Positions 10,367-23,085 are shown, counted from the first letter of the stretch. The stretch: DNA of 64,000 nucleotides from Loripinus fragilis (GCA_964019695.1 OZ026517.1:77355252-77419251); one strand, 5' to 3'. Translations and numbers: made by a program. Notes: generated by a model from the letters alone, not told the origin.

Positions 10367-10411
10367 CACAATCTGAAAACTTCGGCTCAGTTCGAGAATC
10401 AAGCCTCGGAT
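10367..10411 (+). CDS. Possible optional 45-nt exon, same gene
   Basis: It is preceded by TTTTAATCTCCTAG and followed by GTAAGTAAG. The 45 nt read as 15 codons, HNLKTSAQFENQASD, in phase 0 on both sides, so it can be included or skipped without changing frame. Against it, the intron from the preceding exon would be only 42 nt, shorter than normal for animals. It may therefore be an alternative or cryptic exon. Confidence 0.18.
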
Positions 10412-10429
10412 GTAAGTAAGGCGTAGTAC

Positions 10430-11310
10430 TATGTATGAAAAAAAAAACACATTTTATTAGCCGGGACTGATGTAAGGACAAATAGTACTGTAGCATGTGG
10501 GTCCTGGGTCCTATTTAAATCAATTATTTTGATTACAAACGTTTGACGTTTTATCAACAGAATAAATAAAGTTTATGACTTTTCAATAAAACGTCGCTTT
10601 TGAAAATAAAACATAAACTTCATTTAAACTTCATTTCTAACCGTTTGTTTTTCTGAAATCACACTTTTTATTTTGTTGGCATGGTTTCTGTGACGTCAGC
10701 GTCACGATCTGTAACATCAGCGTCACGCTATCAAAGTAGATCTTCGATGTACAACCGAAATATGATTCCACGGAATTTGGCCTAGGCAGTTCCGATTGGC
10801 CCTAGCTATGAAGTGAGGGAAGGGTATAACGTGTTTACCCTATTCATTATTGAAGGGGGAGGAGGGATATTAAAAGGTACAGATCTTGTCAACCTAGAGG
10901 TGTCAAATCTAATCTGCTCTCTATCTTCTTCTGAACATGTAGATGGATTTTGATCAGACTGGGAGAGGACAAACAGGCTTTTAGATTTTTGTGACATGGA
11001 CCTAGTTTTTAAGTTCACACCACCACATTGAATATCTCAGTTTTAATGTCTACGTCCATGTGGTTTCTTGTCTTCTGAACCAGTGGGTGTAACAAAACTG
11101 TCTTCTGAACCAGTGGGTGTAACAAAACTGGAATAGAAACATTGCTGGGAGGGGGAAGAGGTGATCAGATTTTAGTGAACCTTGGTCTAATTTCAAGGTT
11201 TTATTAGCACAGTAAATATCTCAATTTTTTACCAAAAATTTTTTTTCACGATTCTGTCCAGACTTTATTATTGGGAGATTAGATCAGAGACCTTAGAAAG
11301 GTGTGGATCC
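10430..11310. other. Intron-like sequence, no gene seen
   Basis: AT-rich. It contains a 30-bp direct duplication (CTTCTGAACCAGTGGGTGTA... at 11071 and 11101) and a small TIR-free minus-strand frame at 10806-11018 that is not convincing. Nothing else is recognised. Confidence 0.4.
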
Positions 11311-11317
11311 TAACTCC

Positions 11318-11400
11318 TTGCATGCTGGGTAATTTTTTCATGCTTTTATTGATGTGGTCTCAGTAGTCTGCTGACTTTTCATACTGGATTTGGGTTGTCC
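11318..11400 (+). repeat. Partial GTCAAACAG-family copy (5' part)
   Basis: CTTGCATGCTGGGTAATTTT...CATGCTTTTATTGATG...AGTCTGCTGAC matches the 5' portion of the family as seen at 36375-36430 and 8500. The palindromic core is absent. Confidence 0.4.
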
Positions 11401-11449
11401 GTCATTCCACCCATTAGTCAACCCGTCCATCATAATTTAGCTTACGAAT

Positions 11450-12335
11450 AAATAGATAGAATTTTACCAGATTTTGTATATGCATTGATATTAACAAGAC
11501 CAAGGTTGGAATTTTTAAGCATATTTTTTCTCACATTTGTAACAGAGTTATGGCCCTTGATTTATGTCAGAATTTCGTTCTTAATTGGGTTTCCGCTCAA
11601 TATCTTGAGAACAGATTGATAGAATTTAACCACAATTTTTATAGGCTTTGATTTTGGCAAGATCTAGGTTGAGATTGTTACTTAATTTTATTTATTTATT
11701 TGCAAATTTGTATCGGAGTTACGGTCCTTGATTGATGTCAGAATTTTATTTATTTATTTGCAAATTTGTATCGGAGTTACGGTCCTTGATTGATGTCCGA
11801 ATTTTGTTTCCGCTCAATATCTTTAGAACAAACCGAAAGAGTTTCATCAAATTTTGATTATGCATTGATAATAACATGATCTAGGTTGGGAGTGTTATTT
11901 TTCACAATTTTGTGACTAGAGTTACACCTCTGATTGATGTCAGAATTTTGTTTCTCCACAATATCTTGAGATCGAATGGACATATTTGACCAAATTTCGC
12001 ATATGCATTGATATCGACAAGATCTAGGTTTGCATGTCATTATTTTGCTTATTTATAACAGAGTTATGGCCCTTAATTAATGTCAGAATTTCTTTTCCTC
12101 TCAATAGCTTAAGGACTAACATGCATTGATATTGACAAGATCTAGGTTTGGTTTGTATTTTTTAAAAAATTTGCCCTTGATTATCCGATTTTCGTTTCCG
12201 TTCAATATTTTATAACAAATGGACGGATTTCAACCAATTTTTGTATACATTTACAGATTGTTATGCATTTTCTTTTGAAAATTTGCAGCAGAGTTATGGC
12301 CCTTGATTGATGTTGATTGAGATTTTTTTATGCAC
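11450..12335 (+). repeat. Degenerate tandem array, ~150-bp unit
   Basis: About six diverged units. Each contains, in order, GAGTTATGGCCCTTGATT, GATGTCAGAATTT, GTTTCCGCTCAATATCTTGAG, ATTTGACCAAATTTTG, ATGCATTGATATTGACAAGA and TCTAGGTT. The period is mostly 140-160 bp, with one local duplication at 11690-11800. It resembles the tandem cores of non-autonomous elements known in bivalves. It is non-coding. Confidence 0.65.
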
Positions 12336-12427
12336 ACTTGGTCTTTTAACTTGCATCATGAAAAACGCTGAGGCTGGGCTATAGTCAGATTCTCTGACAA
12401 TTCTATTTTCAAATTAACTTTTAAAAA

Positions 12428-12545
12428 AAAAAAATCCAGCGTCAAACAGTTTGGATTCAGATCAGTAGCAAAACAGTCCAAAGTGTGCATTGTTTTTATC
12501 TGCAGGCGACAAAAGTCGCCACTAGAAGGCAAAGTGTTAAGCTGG
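12428..12545 (+). repeat. GTCAAACAGTTTGGATCC family, deleted copy
   Basis: It contains GCGTCAAACAGTTTGGATTC and AGATCAG and then passes directly to CTGCAGGCGACAAAAGTCGC; the palindromic second half is missing. Confidence 0.5.
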
Positions 12546-12679
12546 TCTACAGGCAATGAAGGTTGGAACAAGTTTGATGATATTATATTCAAATCCTCAC
12601 TGGTGGTGCATGGCATTACTTTTGTTTGTAAATTTTCAACCATTATGCTACTGTTATGTTATGTGACCAGGCTCTGATA

Positions 12680-13280
12680 ATTATTCCGCCGCTTTTTAAA
12701 TAAGGTTTCGGGGATATTGTCATTGCTCCATCCACCATGCTCGTCTATCTGTCCGTTGTGCTTTCTCCTCCTTAATTGCTAGATCAAATTCAACTAATTT
12801 TGTTAAGTGTGGGTGTACAATCGCACATTAATTTTTGACCTTGATCGGGGGTAACAAGCTATTAGTTCATGGAGATTTGTGATAGCACGCTGTCCACTGC
12901 ATAATTCTAGTTTTTTTAAGTTTTTTCATCGCCCTCTATATGTAAGCCTTGTAAGACTGGTCTAAAGGATGAATTCTATTATATCTGAAGATTTAATAAT
13001 TCAGGAGTTAAATACATTCCAAAAGCCCAATAATGTTGAAGCTAACCAAGAACATTTGGAGACTTAAGATATAACTGACCTAGTTGGGAAGTGAAACAAG
13101 GACAAGAAGCTTAGGGTTCTTAATGACATCCAACTGGCTATGCGCCTGATTTTGCATGGACGGAGAATTTTCTGTAGAGAAATGTGTAACCCAACATACT
13201 TCAACGAAGACAATGTCACTGCTGCAGTCCTCTGTTTCATGTCTTGATCTTTGATAGCTGCAGAAAATAATCATATACAT
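12680..13280. other. No gene recognised
   Basis: It includes a short CCATCCACCATGCTCGTCTATCTGTCCGTTG segment reminiscent of the CCGTCCGTCC ends of tandem-core repeats elsewhere in the window. Otherwise unannotated AT-rich sequence lies between the ~150-bp array and the minisatellite. Confidence 0.35.
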
Positions 13281-13284
13281 AAAT

Positions 13285-16200
13285 TTATCTGAATACAGAT
13301 AGTTTTCTGTAATTGTACCAGGTACTTTTCTCTAATTGTACAGGCATTTGACAGTATCTGTACAGACATTTTACTGTATCTGTACAGACATTCGACTGTA
13401 TCTGTACAGACATTTGACTGTATCTCTACAGACATTTGACTGTATCTGTACAGACATTTGACTGTATCTGTATAGGCATTTGACAGTATCTGTACAAATA
13501 TTTTACTGTATCTGTATAGGCATTTGACAGTATCTCTACAGACATTTGACTGTATCTGTACAGACATTTGTCTGTATCTGTATAGGCATTTGACAGTATC
13601 TGTACAGACATTTTACTGTATCTGTACAGACATTCGACTGTATCTGTACAGACATTTGACTGTATCTGTACAGACATTTGACTGTATCTGTACAGACATT
13701 TGACTGTATCTGTACAGACATTTGACTGTATCTGTACAGACATTTGACTGTATCTGTATAGGCATTTGACAGTATCTGTACAGACATTAGACTGTATCTG
13801 TACAGACATTTGACTGTATCTGTACAGACATTTGACTATATCTGTACAGACATTTGACTGTATCTGTACAGACATTTGAATGTATCTGTACAGGCATTTA
13901 ACAGTATCTGTACAGGCATTTGACAGTATCTGTACAGACATTTGACTGTATCTGTACAGACATTTGACTGTATCTGTACAGACATTTGACTGTATCTGTA
14001 CAGACATTTGACTGTATCTGTACAGACATTTGACTGTATCTGTATAGGCATTTGACAGTTTCTGTACAGACATTAGACTGTATCTGTACAGACATTTGAC
14101 TGTATCTGTACAGACATTTGACTATATCTGTACAGACATTTGACTGTATCTGTACAGACATTTGACTGTATCTGTACAGGCATTTAACAGTATCTGTACA
14201 GGCATTTGACAGTATCTGTACAGACATTTGACTGTATCTGTACAGACATTTGACTGTATCTGTACAGACATTCGACTGTATCTGTACAGACATTTGACTG
14301 TATCTGTACAGACATTTGACTGTATCTGTACAGAAATTTGACTGTATCTGTACAGGCATTTGACAGTATCTGTACAGACATTTGACTGTATCTGTACAGA
14401 CATTTAACTGTATCTGTACAGACATTTGACTGTATCTGTACAGACATTTGACTGTATCTGTACAGACATTTGACTGTATCTGTTCAGGCATTTGACAGTA
14501 TCTGTACAGACATTTGACTCTATCTGTACAGACATTTGACTGTATCTGTACAGACATTTGACTGTATCTGTACAGACATTTGACTGTATCTGTACAGGCA
14601 TTTGACTGTATCTGTACAGACATTTGACAGTATCTGTACAGACATTTTACTGTATCTGTACACACATTTTACTGTATCTGTACATACATTTGACTGTATC
14701 TGTAGATGTATTTCACTGTATCTGTACACACATTTTACTGTATCTGTACAGACATTTGCTGTATCTGTACAGACATTTTACTGTATCTGTACACACATTT
14801 GACTGTATCTGTACAGACATTTGGCAGTATCTGTACGTACATTTGTTGTATCTGTACAGATAATTCACTGTTACTGTACACACATTTGACTGTATCTGTA
14901 CACACATTTGACTGTAACTGTACAGACATTTGACTGTATCTGTACACAAATTTGACTGTATCTGAATACACATTTGGCAGTATCTGTAATTACATTTGAC
15001 TGTATCTGTACATACATTTGACTGCTGATGTACATACATTTGCTGTATCTGTACAGACATTTGCTGTATCTGTACAGACATTTGTCTGTATCTCTATAGA
15101 CATTTGACTGTATCTCTATATACATTTGACTGTATCTGTACAGACATTTGACTGAATCTGTACAGACATTTGCTGTATCTGTACAGACATTTTACTGTAT
15201 CTGTATACACATTTAAATGTATCTGTACAGACATTTGGCAGTTTCTGTACATACATTTGACTGTATATGTACAGACATTTGCTGTATCTGTACAGATATT
15301 TGACTGTATCTGTAAATACATTTGACTGTATCTGTACAGACATTTGACTGTATCTGTATATACATTTGACCGTATCTGTACAGACATTTCTGTATCTGTA
15401 CATACATTTGACTGTATCTGTACAAACATTTGCCTGTATCTTTACATACATTTGACTGTATCTGTTAAGACATTTGCTGTATCTGTACAGACATTTGCTG
15501 TATCTGTACAAACATTTGTCTGCTTCTATACAGACATTTGACTGTATCTGTATATACATTTGACCGTATCTGTACAGACATTTCTGTATCTGTACAGATA
15601 TTTTACTGTAACTGTACACACATTTGACTGTATCTGTACAGACATTTGACTGTATCTGTACAGACATTTGACTGTATCTGTATAGGCATTTGACAGTATC
15701 TGTACAGACATTCGACTGTATCTGTGCAGACATTTGACTGTATCTGTACAGACATTTGACTGTATCTGTACAGACATTTGACTGTATCTGTACAGGCATT
15801 TCACTGTATCTGTACACACATTTTACTGTATCTGTACAGACATTTGACAGTATCTGTACAGACTTTGACTGTATCTGTACAGATATTTGCTGTATCTGTA
15901 CAGATATTTTCTGTAACTGTACACACATTTGACTGTATCTGTACAGACATTTGACTGTATCTGTACAGACATTTGACTGTATATATACAGGCATTTGACA
16001 GTATATATACATACATTTGACTGTATCTGTACAGACATTTGACAGTATCTGTACAGGCATTTCACTGTATCTGTACAGACATTTGACTGTATCTGTACAT
16101 GTATTTCAATGTATCTGTACACATATTTTACTGTATCTGTACAGACATTTGACAGTATCTGTACAGACATTTGACTGTATCTGTACATGCATTTGACTGT

Positions 16201-18735
16201 ATCTGTACACACATTTTACTGTATCTGTACGCACATTTTACTGTATCTGTACATACATTTGACTGTATCTGTATACACATTTGACTGTATCTGTACAGAC
16301 ATTTTACTGTATCTGTACACACATTTGACTGTATCTGTACAGACATTTGGCAGTATCTGTACATACATTTGACTGTATCTGTGCACACATTTGACTGTAA
16401 CTGTACAGACATTTGACTGTATCTGTACAGACATTTGACTGTATCTGTACACACATTTGGCAGTATCTGTACTTACATTTGACTGTAGATGTACATACAT
16501 TTGACTGTTTCTGTACAGACATTTGCTGTATCTGTACAGACATTGCTGTATCTGTACAGACATTTGTCTGTATCTGTATAGATATTTGACTGTATCTGTA
16601 TATACGTTTTACTGTATCTGTACAGACATTTGACTGAATCTGTACAGACATTTTACTGTATCTATACAGACATTTGCTGTATCTGTACAGACTTTTGCTG
16701 TATCTGTACAGACATTTGCTGTATCTGTACAGACATTTGTCTGTATCTGTATAGACATTTGACTGTATCTGTATATACATTTGACTGTATCTGTACAGAC
16801 ATTTGACTGTATCTGTACAGACATTTTACTGTATCTGTACGCACATTTGACTGTATCTGTACAGACATTTGGCAGTTTCTGTACAGACATTTGCTGTATC
16901 TGTACACATATTTTACTGTAACTGTACATACATTTGACTGTATCTGTACAGACATTTGACAGTATCTGTACACACATGCGACTGTATCTGTACACACATT
17001 TGCCTGTATCTGTACAGATATTTGACTGTATCTGTAAATACATTTGACTGTATCTGTACATACATTTGACTGTATCTGTAAAGACATTTGCTGTATCTGT
17101 ACAGACATTTGCTGTATCTGTACAGACATTTGTCTGCTTCTTTACAGACATTTGACTGTATCTGTATATACATTTGACCGTATCTGTACAGACATTTGCT
17201 GTATCTTTACAGACAATTTACTGTATCTGTATACACATTTGACTGTATCTGTACAGACATTTGACTGTATCTGTATATACATTTGACCGTATCTGTACAG
17301 ACATTTGCTGTATCTGTACAGACAATTGACTGTATCTGTATACACAATGACTGTATCTGTACAGACATTTGCTGTATCTGTACACACATTTGACTGTATC
17401 TGTACAGACTTTTGCTGTATCTGTACAGACATTTTACTGTATCTGTATACACATTTGACTGTATCTGTATACACATTTGACTGTATCTGTACAGACATTT
17501 GCTGTATCGGTACAGACATTTTACTGTATCTGTATACACATTTGACTGTATCTGTATACACATTTGACTGTATCTGTACAGACATTTGCCTGTATCTGTA
17601 CAGATATTTGACTGTATCTGTACATACATTTGCCTGTATCTTTACATATATTTGCTGTATTTGTACAGACATTTGCTGTATCTGTACAGGTATTTGTTTG
17701 TATCTGTACATTTGTCTGTATCTGTACAGACATTTGCTGTATCTGTACAGACATTTTACTGTATCTGTATACACATTTTACTGTATCTGTATACTTATTT
17801 GACTGTATCTGTATACACATTTGACTGTATCTGTACAGACATTTGCTGTATCTGTACAGACATTTGACTGTATCTGTATACACATTTGACTGTATCTGTA
17901 CATACATTTGCCTGTATCTTTACAGATATTTGCTGTATCTGTACAGACATTTGCTGTATCTGTACAGGTATTTGTTTGTATATGTACATACATTTGATTG
18001 TATCTGTGCAGATAATTGTTTGTATCTGTACAGGCATTTGACTGTATCTGTATAGACATTTGACTCTATCTGTACAGACATTTGACAGTATCTGTACAGA
18101 TATTTCTCTGTATATGTTCATATATTTTTCTCTGTACCTCAAGATATTTGACTGTATCTGCACAGACATTTGACTGAATTTATACAACCATTTGACAGTT
18201 TCTGTACCGATATTTGATTGTATCTTTACATACATTTGACTGACTGTGACTGTACAGATAATTGTTTGTATCTGTACAGGCATTTGATTGTATCTGTATA
18301 GACATTTGACCGTATCTGTACAGACATTTGACTGTATCTGTACAGAAATTTGATTGTATCTATACAGACATTTGACTTTATCTGTACAGACATTTGACAG
18401 TATCTGTACAGACATTTGACTGTATCTGTATAGGCATTTGAAGTATCTGTACATACTTTTGTTTGTATCTGTACAGACATTTGACAGTATCTGTACATAC
18501 TTTTGTTTGTATCTGTACAGACATTTGACAGTATCTGTACATACTTTTGTTTGTATCTGTGCAGACATTTGACTGTATCTGTACATACATTTGACTGTAT
18601 CTGTACATATATTTCTCTGTATATGTACAGATATTTCTCTGTAGCTGAAGCTATTTTAATTTTTCTGTACAGATATTTTAGGTATTTGACTGCATCTGTA
18701 CACATATTAAAATGTGTCGTTATATGTACAGACTT
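13285..18735. repeat. 5.4-kb minisatellite, 21-22 bp unit
   Basis: About 245 head-to-tail copies of a unit containing TGTATCTGTACAGACATTTG plus AC (22 bp) or C (21 bp). The core CTGTACAG is itself palindromic. The first ~1.4 kb (13370-14650) is highly homogeneous 22-mer. From about 14650 onward, variants with ACACACATTT, ATACATTT, 21-bp units and degenerate units increase, and the last 700 bp is the most worn. No stop codon occurs in any minus frame of the consensus and 22 is not a multiple of 3, so long minus-strand frames (22-residue period, CLYRYSQMSVQIQSNVCTDT) arise automatically. They are not evidence of a protein. Confidence 0.97.
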
Positions 18736-19491
18736 TTGTTGGTAATAGGCCACTGGCTAGATATGGTTTAACTCCCCCCTTCCCAGCGGAAATTTTGTAG
18801 ACCATATTTTTCTTATAGCTTATCAAGTATGTCTTGCAAGGATTTTGCAACATGTAAGCACTCTGGCAATGGCAGCGTTAGGTATGTTACAATTTTCATT
18901 AACCCTATATAAATGATTAATGAATCTAATATAGTCTGTTTTATTTATCTTTTTAAATAAGAATGTGTTTACTTATTTATTATTGTATTAAAGAGATATG
19001 GACCTTTGAAAACAAATATGGTTGTCCTTGGTGTTACATATGTTGCCCCTATATAAATGATTAATTAATCTAATACAGTCCGTCTTTTTTTAAAAAAAAA
19101 TAAGAATGTGTTTACTTATTTATTATAGTATTAAAGAGTGTTTATGTACCTTATGTTAATTGCAAACGTTATGTTTCTATCTTATATACGTTTTGCGTTT
19201 TTGAAAGTTGAACATGGTAACCTCATATCACACAGAAATGTCTAATGTGATTCTGTGGTTCTTTTGCTAAGGAAATATTTCAACACACTAAACCTTCTGG
19301 TTCTCTATAGAGACATCAAATATGGTTAACATAATGCATATGGAAAGTGTGTAACATATAGTTTAATATGTGAGTAAAACATTTAAAATTCAAAGAAAAG
19401 CGTCAGGTAGAAGTTAAAGATCAGTTTCTTGCAAAACCAGCACCTCTTCACGTAATATTCAAGGGCTCAACAATTTTTTCCATACGCCTTA

Positions 19492-21330
19492 TTAATCCTC
19501 ATCAGATTCATCTTCAAATACTTCATCTTCCATATTTGTCATCTCAACATCTTCATAATCATCACCATCATCATTACCCCCACCTTAACTGCGTCCCCCT
19601 CAACATTCTGCTCACACAAAATATCGATAAGTTGTTCAGGGATGTCGTGAGCCCTTTTCTCTGTTTCATCATAGAACGTTAATTTGATTATATTGTTTCT
19701 CTATGAGGATATATTGCAATAGTTAGGAATCCTCCATGCGAGCTTAGCATTTGTTTGTGCTTCAACAACGGCAGAATCTATGGCGTAGATTTGGTACCTG
19801 TAAAATGCATTTAAGCCCCCTGGTGGCTTTGGTTGCTGTCCGTTCTAAGGCGGTGGTTCTGTTGTTGATGATTCGATGCTGATTGTTACTCCCATTGTGG
19901 AATTCTGTAATTGTTCTATGTTTTGTAGTGCGTTACTTTTTGTCCATTCTAGTTTTGCAATCATCATAGCTGGTTGCTTTACTTTGTGGTGTCTCGTGAT
20001 TGTTGTGTGGCTCTTCCTCACGATGTCACGGATTTGTCTGCAGTTTGTGATTGTGGTATTTCCTGATCATACTCACTTACTATTTATGATCAAGTTCCCC
20101 TTCACTCATCATTACCCCCACCTGATCTGCATCCCCCTCAATATTCTGCTCACACAAATGTCAATGAGTTGTTCAGGGATGATCAAGTTCCCCTTCACCC
20201 AGCCATACTCAATTTCCTCCTCATTTTTTTCATCCATTTTTGTCCAGATCTGAAAGTTCTTGCTTTTTTCATGGGAGCGTATCCAGACAAAGACTTGATA
20301 GTTTACTATTTGTGTGTAATCTTGAGGGCATAACGGCAGGGTGGTAGTAAGCTTATATCCATGTCATTTGAAATATTCAGTGTATTTGTACGGCTTTGGT
20401 ACTTTTTCAGAAACTCATACTGCAGCTAACTCACATTGATATAAATAGCACATGTGATGGTTTCCATGTCACTGATGAGTGCATGAGAGCAGTTTTTTCT
20501 TTCCCTGCCCTGCTTAGAATTTAAATGAACTTGGGGGAGGTCTCTTTCAGTTTAATAGGAGCGACCTTACTGTGACACAAACACACTGGTAGTGTCGGAG
20601 CCTGTGAAACAGTGTATGACTGTCTAGATCCCCCCACCCCCACCATATCCTGGCCGATGTTGTTATATTCAAAAGGCACCTTTTGTTGCCCACACCAGTG
20701 TTGAACAAAACTGTCAAGTGTGTATCCTTGCAATATCATGCAAGTAGTACTAATACATATGTGTCTGGTCACCTTACTGGTTACAATGGTAGTGCTTGCA
20801 TCAGGCAGTGATATTCTGGTATTTAGGCAGTGTAGTATAACTATAGTACATGTATCTGCTTCCTCCTGGATATTGGAAACAACTTGCATCTTTACAGGAA
20901 AGATGAAACATCTCTTCATCAATAACATGGGACAAGTTTCTATCTACAAGTCTAGTAGCATACTTGTCAGTTGTACATTAATCCAGAAGTATGCTCATGA
21001 GTTGAGTCTTGTTTTTGTCATTGTATATTAAGCTCTTCCAGTCACATGGTGTCCTACTCTGTGCACCAGACAACAGATGTGTTGGTGCTGTTCCTCTGCA
21101 TGAACGTTCGTAAGACTTTATAATCAGCTGCTTATACATTGTATATATGAATCAGTGATAAAACCAACATTCCCTGCCTTTGGTGACAGGTTGAATACCG
21201 ATTCCGCATGTTCCTCGAATGTGACAGGAATAGCTGTTAAGCTCTCAAGTATGGCATTGCCATCAATGATATGTGCAGCGTTGGATGGTTGATCGATTGA
21301 TGGTTCATTGTGTGATTCCAAGAAATGCAG
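19492..21330 (-). pseudogene. Decayed FEN/PIN-like nuclease ORF of element A
   Basis: Read on the minus strand, segments in several frames follow a consistent order. First is HIIDGNAILESLTAIPVTF followed by EEHAESVF...VGFITDSYIQ (21321-21130). Next is SNIQEEADTCTIVILHCLN (about 20875), then KVAPIKLKETSPKF (near 20530), then NFQIWTKMDEKNEEEIEYGW (20250-20190). An acidic tail, EDVEMTNMEDEVFEDESDED, ends at TAA (19492). IDGNA, EEADT and the later gated Asp region recall the FEN/PIN nuclease fold found in mobile-element ORFs of cnidarians and molluscs (recollection, no name certain). Frameshifts, and an inserted repeat at 19838-20081, show that it is dead. Confidence 0.5.
19838..20081 (+). repeat. 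Inserted retroelement 3'-end-like fragment
   Basis: GTCCGTTCTAAGGCGGTGGT...CTCCCATTGTGG...CTGTAATTGTTCTATGTTTTG...GTGTCTCGTGATTG...GTATTTCCTGATCATACTCACTTAC. The same sequence occurs inverted at 31722-32010, and a more diverged version occurs at 27590-27870. The general pattern (CCGTTC.AAGGCGG.., ending GATCA..CTTAC) resembles the Penelope-like 3' ends at 43760-44000. It interrupts the nuclease-like ORF. Confidence 0.5.
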
Positions 21331-22254
21331 AAGTTTGGACTTGTGACGAAATAATGTCAGTTTTGGTGGGCATGCAATCAGGAATTGACAATGACAATGG
21401 CCATGGAACAGGTCCCCGAGGGAGCGACAACGTCAACTCAAAGTCAACATTATCTTTAATAGAAAGAAGGACAAACTAAACAAAGATGTTCCTTTCAGCT
21501 GTCATCTTTCTGATTCAGTTTTGTGAACTGGTCATTTTTTCTTGGCCTAGCAAGCCACAAAAGTTTTTTAGCTTGTTGCCTTTAATTGGGTTGTGAAAGC
21601 CAACAGATTTTAGAACGGATGTTTGTAATACACTAAACTCATTGTTTTCCAGAAGTTCTTTGCATCTGGGATGTGTATCGGGTATAAAATAGGTAAATGT
21701 GTTATAAGAAGTACATAAACCTGTGCCAGCTTGCAAATAAGTAAGAACAGGTCATGTTGGAAGCATTATTTTGAACGTTTAATGCTATTTTGAGGGTAAC
21801 GTACACAACATGTGCCTGTAAAATAATTTAATTGACTATAATAGGAATTTCAATTCATTTAAGTAAAAGCCTTATGGATTTTCTACATTCGTTGACAGAT
21901 GCAATACATGTATAGTCAATGACTGCCATACTGATGCTCAAAAATAACGTATGGAACTCTAAGTAACGTATATAACGGTTATAACTAAATACATTTTTTA
22001 AAAATGAAAGACAAAAATATGTTACTGTGTTATAAGAAGTGCATAAACCTATATGCCAGCATGAAAATAAGTACGAACATGTCATGTTGGAGACATTAGC
22101 AGAAACGTTTAATGTTATTTTGCGGGTAACGCACGTAACATGATACAACTCTCAGAGGGCTAACATATTTCATTTTGTGGCTTATATAATGTAGGTTCAG
22201 GAAATCATAGTGTACAAAATTCTATAGCCAGCTCAATGCCTATAATATTCGTTT

Positions 22255-22312
22255 GCATTTGTACAGATATCCATCTGTATCTGTACAGATATGTGTCAGT
22301 ATCTGTACAGAC
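22255..22312 (+). repeat. Detached minisatellite units
   Basis: Three degenerate units (CATTTGTACAGATAT, CTGTATCTGTACAGATATGT, CAGTATCTGTACAGACA) lie 3.5 kb beyond the main array and immediately outside element A. They are best read as the array's right edge, displaced by the element. Confidence 0.75.
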
Positions 22313-22582
22313 ACCTAGCCCAATTGGGTCACTTAGCATCCAAGTTTAAAATATAATGTACCATTATCTCATGCCGGGCTGTTTCCTGAATTTATCTCGT
22401 TATGACTAGTGCCAAAAGACAGAAAAAGCCTGTGCGCACAATATAGTTCCAGATCAGTCTTTGATAACGAAATTGTATCAGTCCAGATCTCAACTGATAG
22501 TCTCCATTTCAGAAACGCAGCCTTTATAGATTCAGGATTCCCAAAATTCGAATCAATGATGGTGAATCCGATTTTATTTCAG

Positions 22583-22680
22583 ATTCGTGCAATGTACAAT
22601 GGCAGCCGACGTGACTTTGAGGAAACCTCTGACTTTACGCTGAATCCTGATCCAGTACCTTACCAACCATCCAATTTTAT
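22583..22680 (+). CDS. Candidate internal coding exon, unknown small protein
   Basis: It is preceded by GATTTTATTTCAG and followed by GTAAGTTAC, both strong splice signals. The reading is IRAMYNGSRRDFEETSDF, then TLNPDPVPYQPSNF plus two leftover bases (AT). An alternative 3' splice site at 22512 would add NAAFIDSGFPKFESMMVNPI upstream in the same frame. Entry phase 0 fits the exons at 10211/10367, and exit phase 2 fits the exon at 25747 exactly (AT|G). The charged, proline-containing, soluble-looking peptide is not recognised. Phase agreement with the neighbours is the main support. Confidence 0.5.
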
Positions 22681-22739
22681 GTAAGTTACTTTTGTTGGAG
22701 TTTTAAGCATATTACCATATATTAATCTAATAAGTGAAC

Positions 22740-22990
22740 TCTGAACCTTGAGCGTGTTTGTGTTTAACATCCCACCAACAGCTTAGCACATATCAAGACA
22801 GGGTCATGGCTTAAAGTCTCATCCGACTTACTGGAAAAAGCGGTAATTGTACCTACTAATCCTGGTTTATACTGCGAGCCACCGCCCTAGCTCTGACACT
22901 GAGTACTTTTATAAGTTGTTCACACTATAACTACGATTATCATGAAGTTCTAATTTCCAGTCAAATCATTGGTGTCATTTTATTATAAAC
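22740..22990. other. Intron-like, nothing recognised
   Basis: Low-complexity-free AT-rich sequence without repeats or frames of note. Confidence 0.35.
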
Positions 22991-22994
22991 ATGG

Positions 22995-23085
22995 ATTCAT
23001 ATTGTGGATAAAAAAGTGTGGACACTGATCAGCTGACTTCATCAGAAGCCAGCTGTTCTGGATCTACACTTAGGATATAAGCTGA
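22995..23085. repeat. GATCAGCTG palindromic short repeat
   Basis: AAGTGTGGACACTGATCAGC, TGACTTCATCAGAAGC, then CAGCTGTTCTGGATCTACACTT; the arms are inverse copies with a few changes. Relatives are at 7305-7362 and 29280-29335. Confidence 0.55.

Larger units (their letters stand above)
18744..22236. mobile_element. Long-TIR DNA element, copy A
   Basis: It begins TAGGCCACTGGCTAGATATG...AATTTTGTAGACCATATTTT and ends with the inverse family terminus, ...TAGTGTACAAAATTCTATAGCCAGCTCAATGCCTA. Beside the termini are GTTAGCCCTC..GGCAGCGTTA-type blocks and TAACGTATGTTAC-like words. A 170-bp direct duplication lies at 18890-19130, and two 340-bp-spaced subterminal copies lie at 21690-21830 and 22040-22150. 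TA borders both ends. It sits between the main minisatellite and a stray minisatellite piece at 22255, so it probably jumped into the array. The other copies are at 38340-42535 and 46707-51110. Confidence 0.65.

Noticed and set aside
14602..18055. Plus-strand open frames over the minisatellite (TVSVQTFDCICTD... type)
   Set aside because: Same cause: the complementary strand of the unit is also largely stop-free.
13426..18753. Many long minus-strand open frames (up to 314 codons) over the minisatellite
   Set aside because: They follow from a stop-free 21-22 bp unit cycling through frames. Overlapping frames in all registers have the same peptide period, and there is no start or splice logic.
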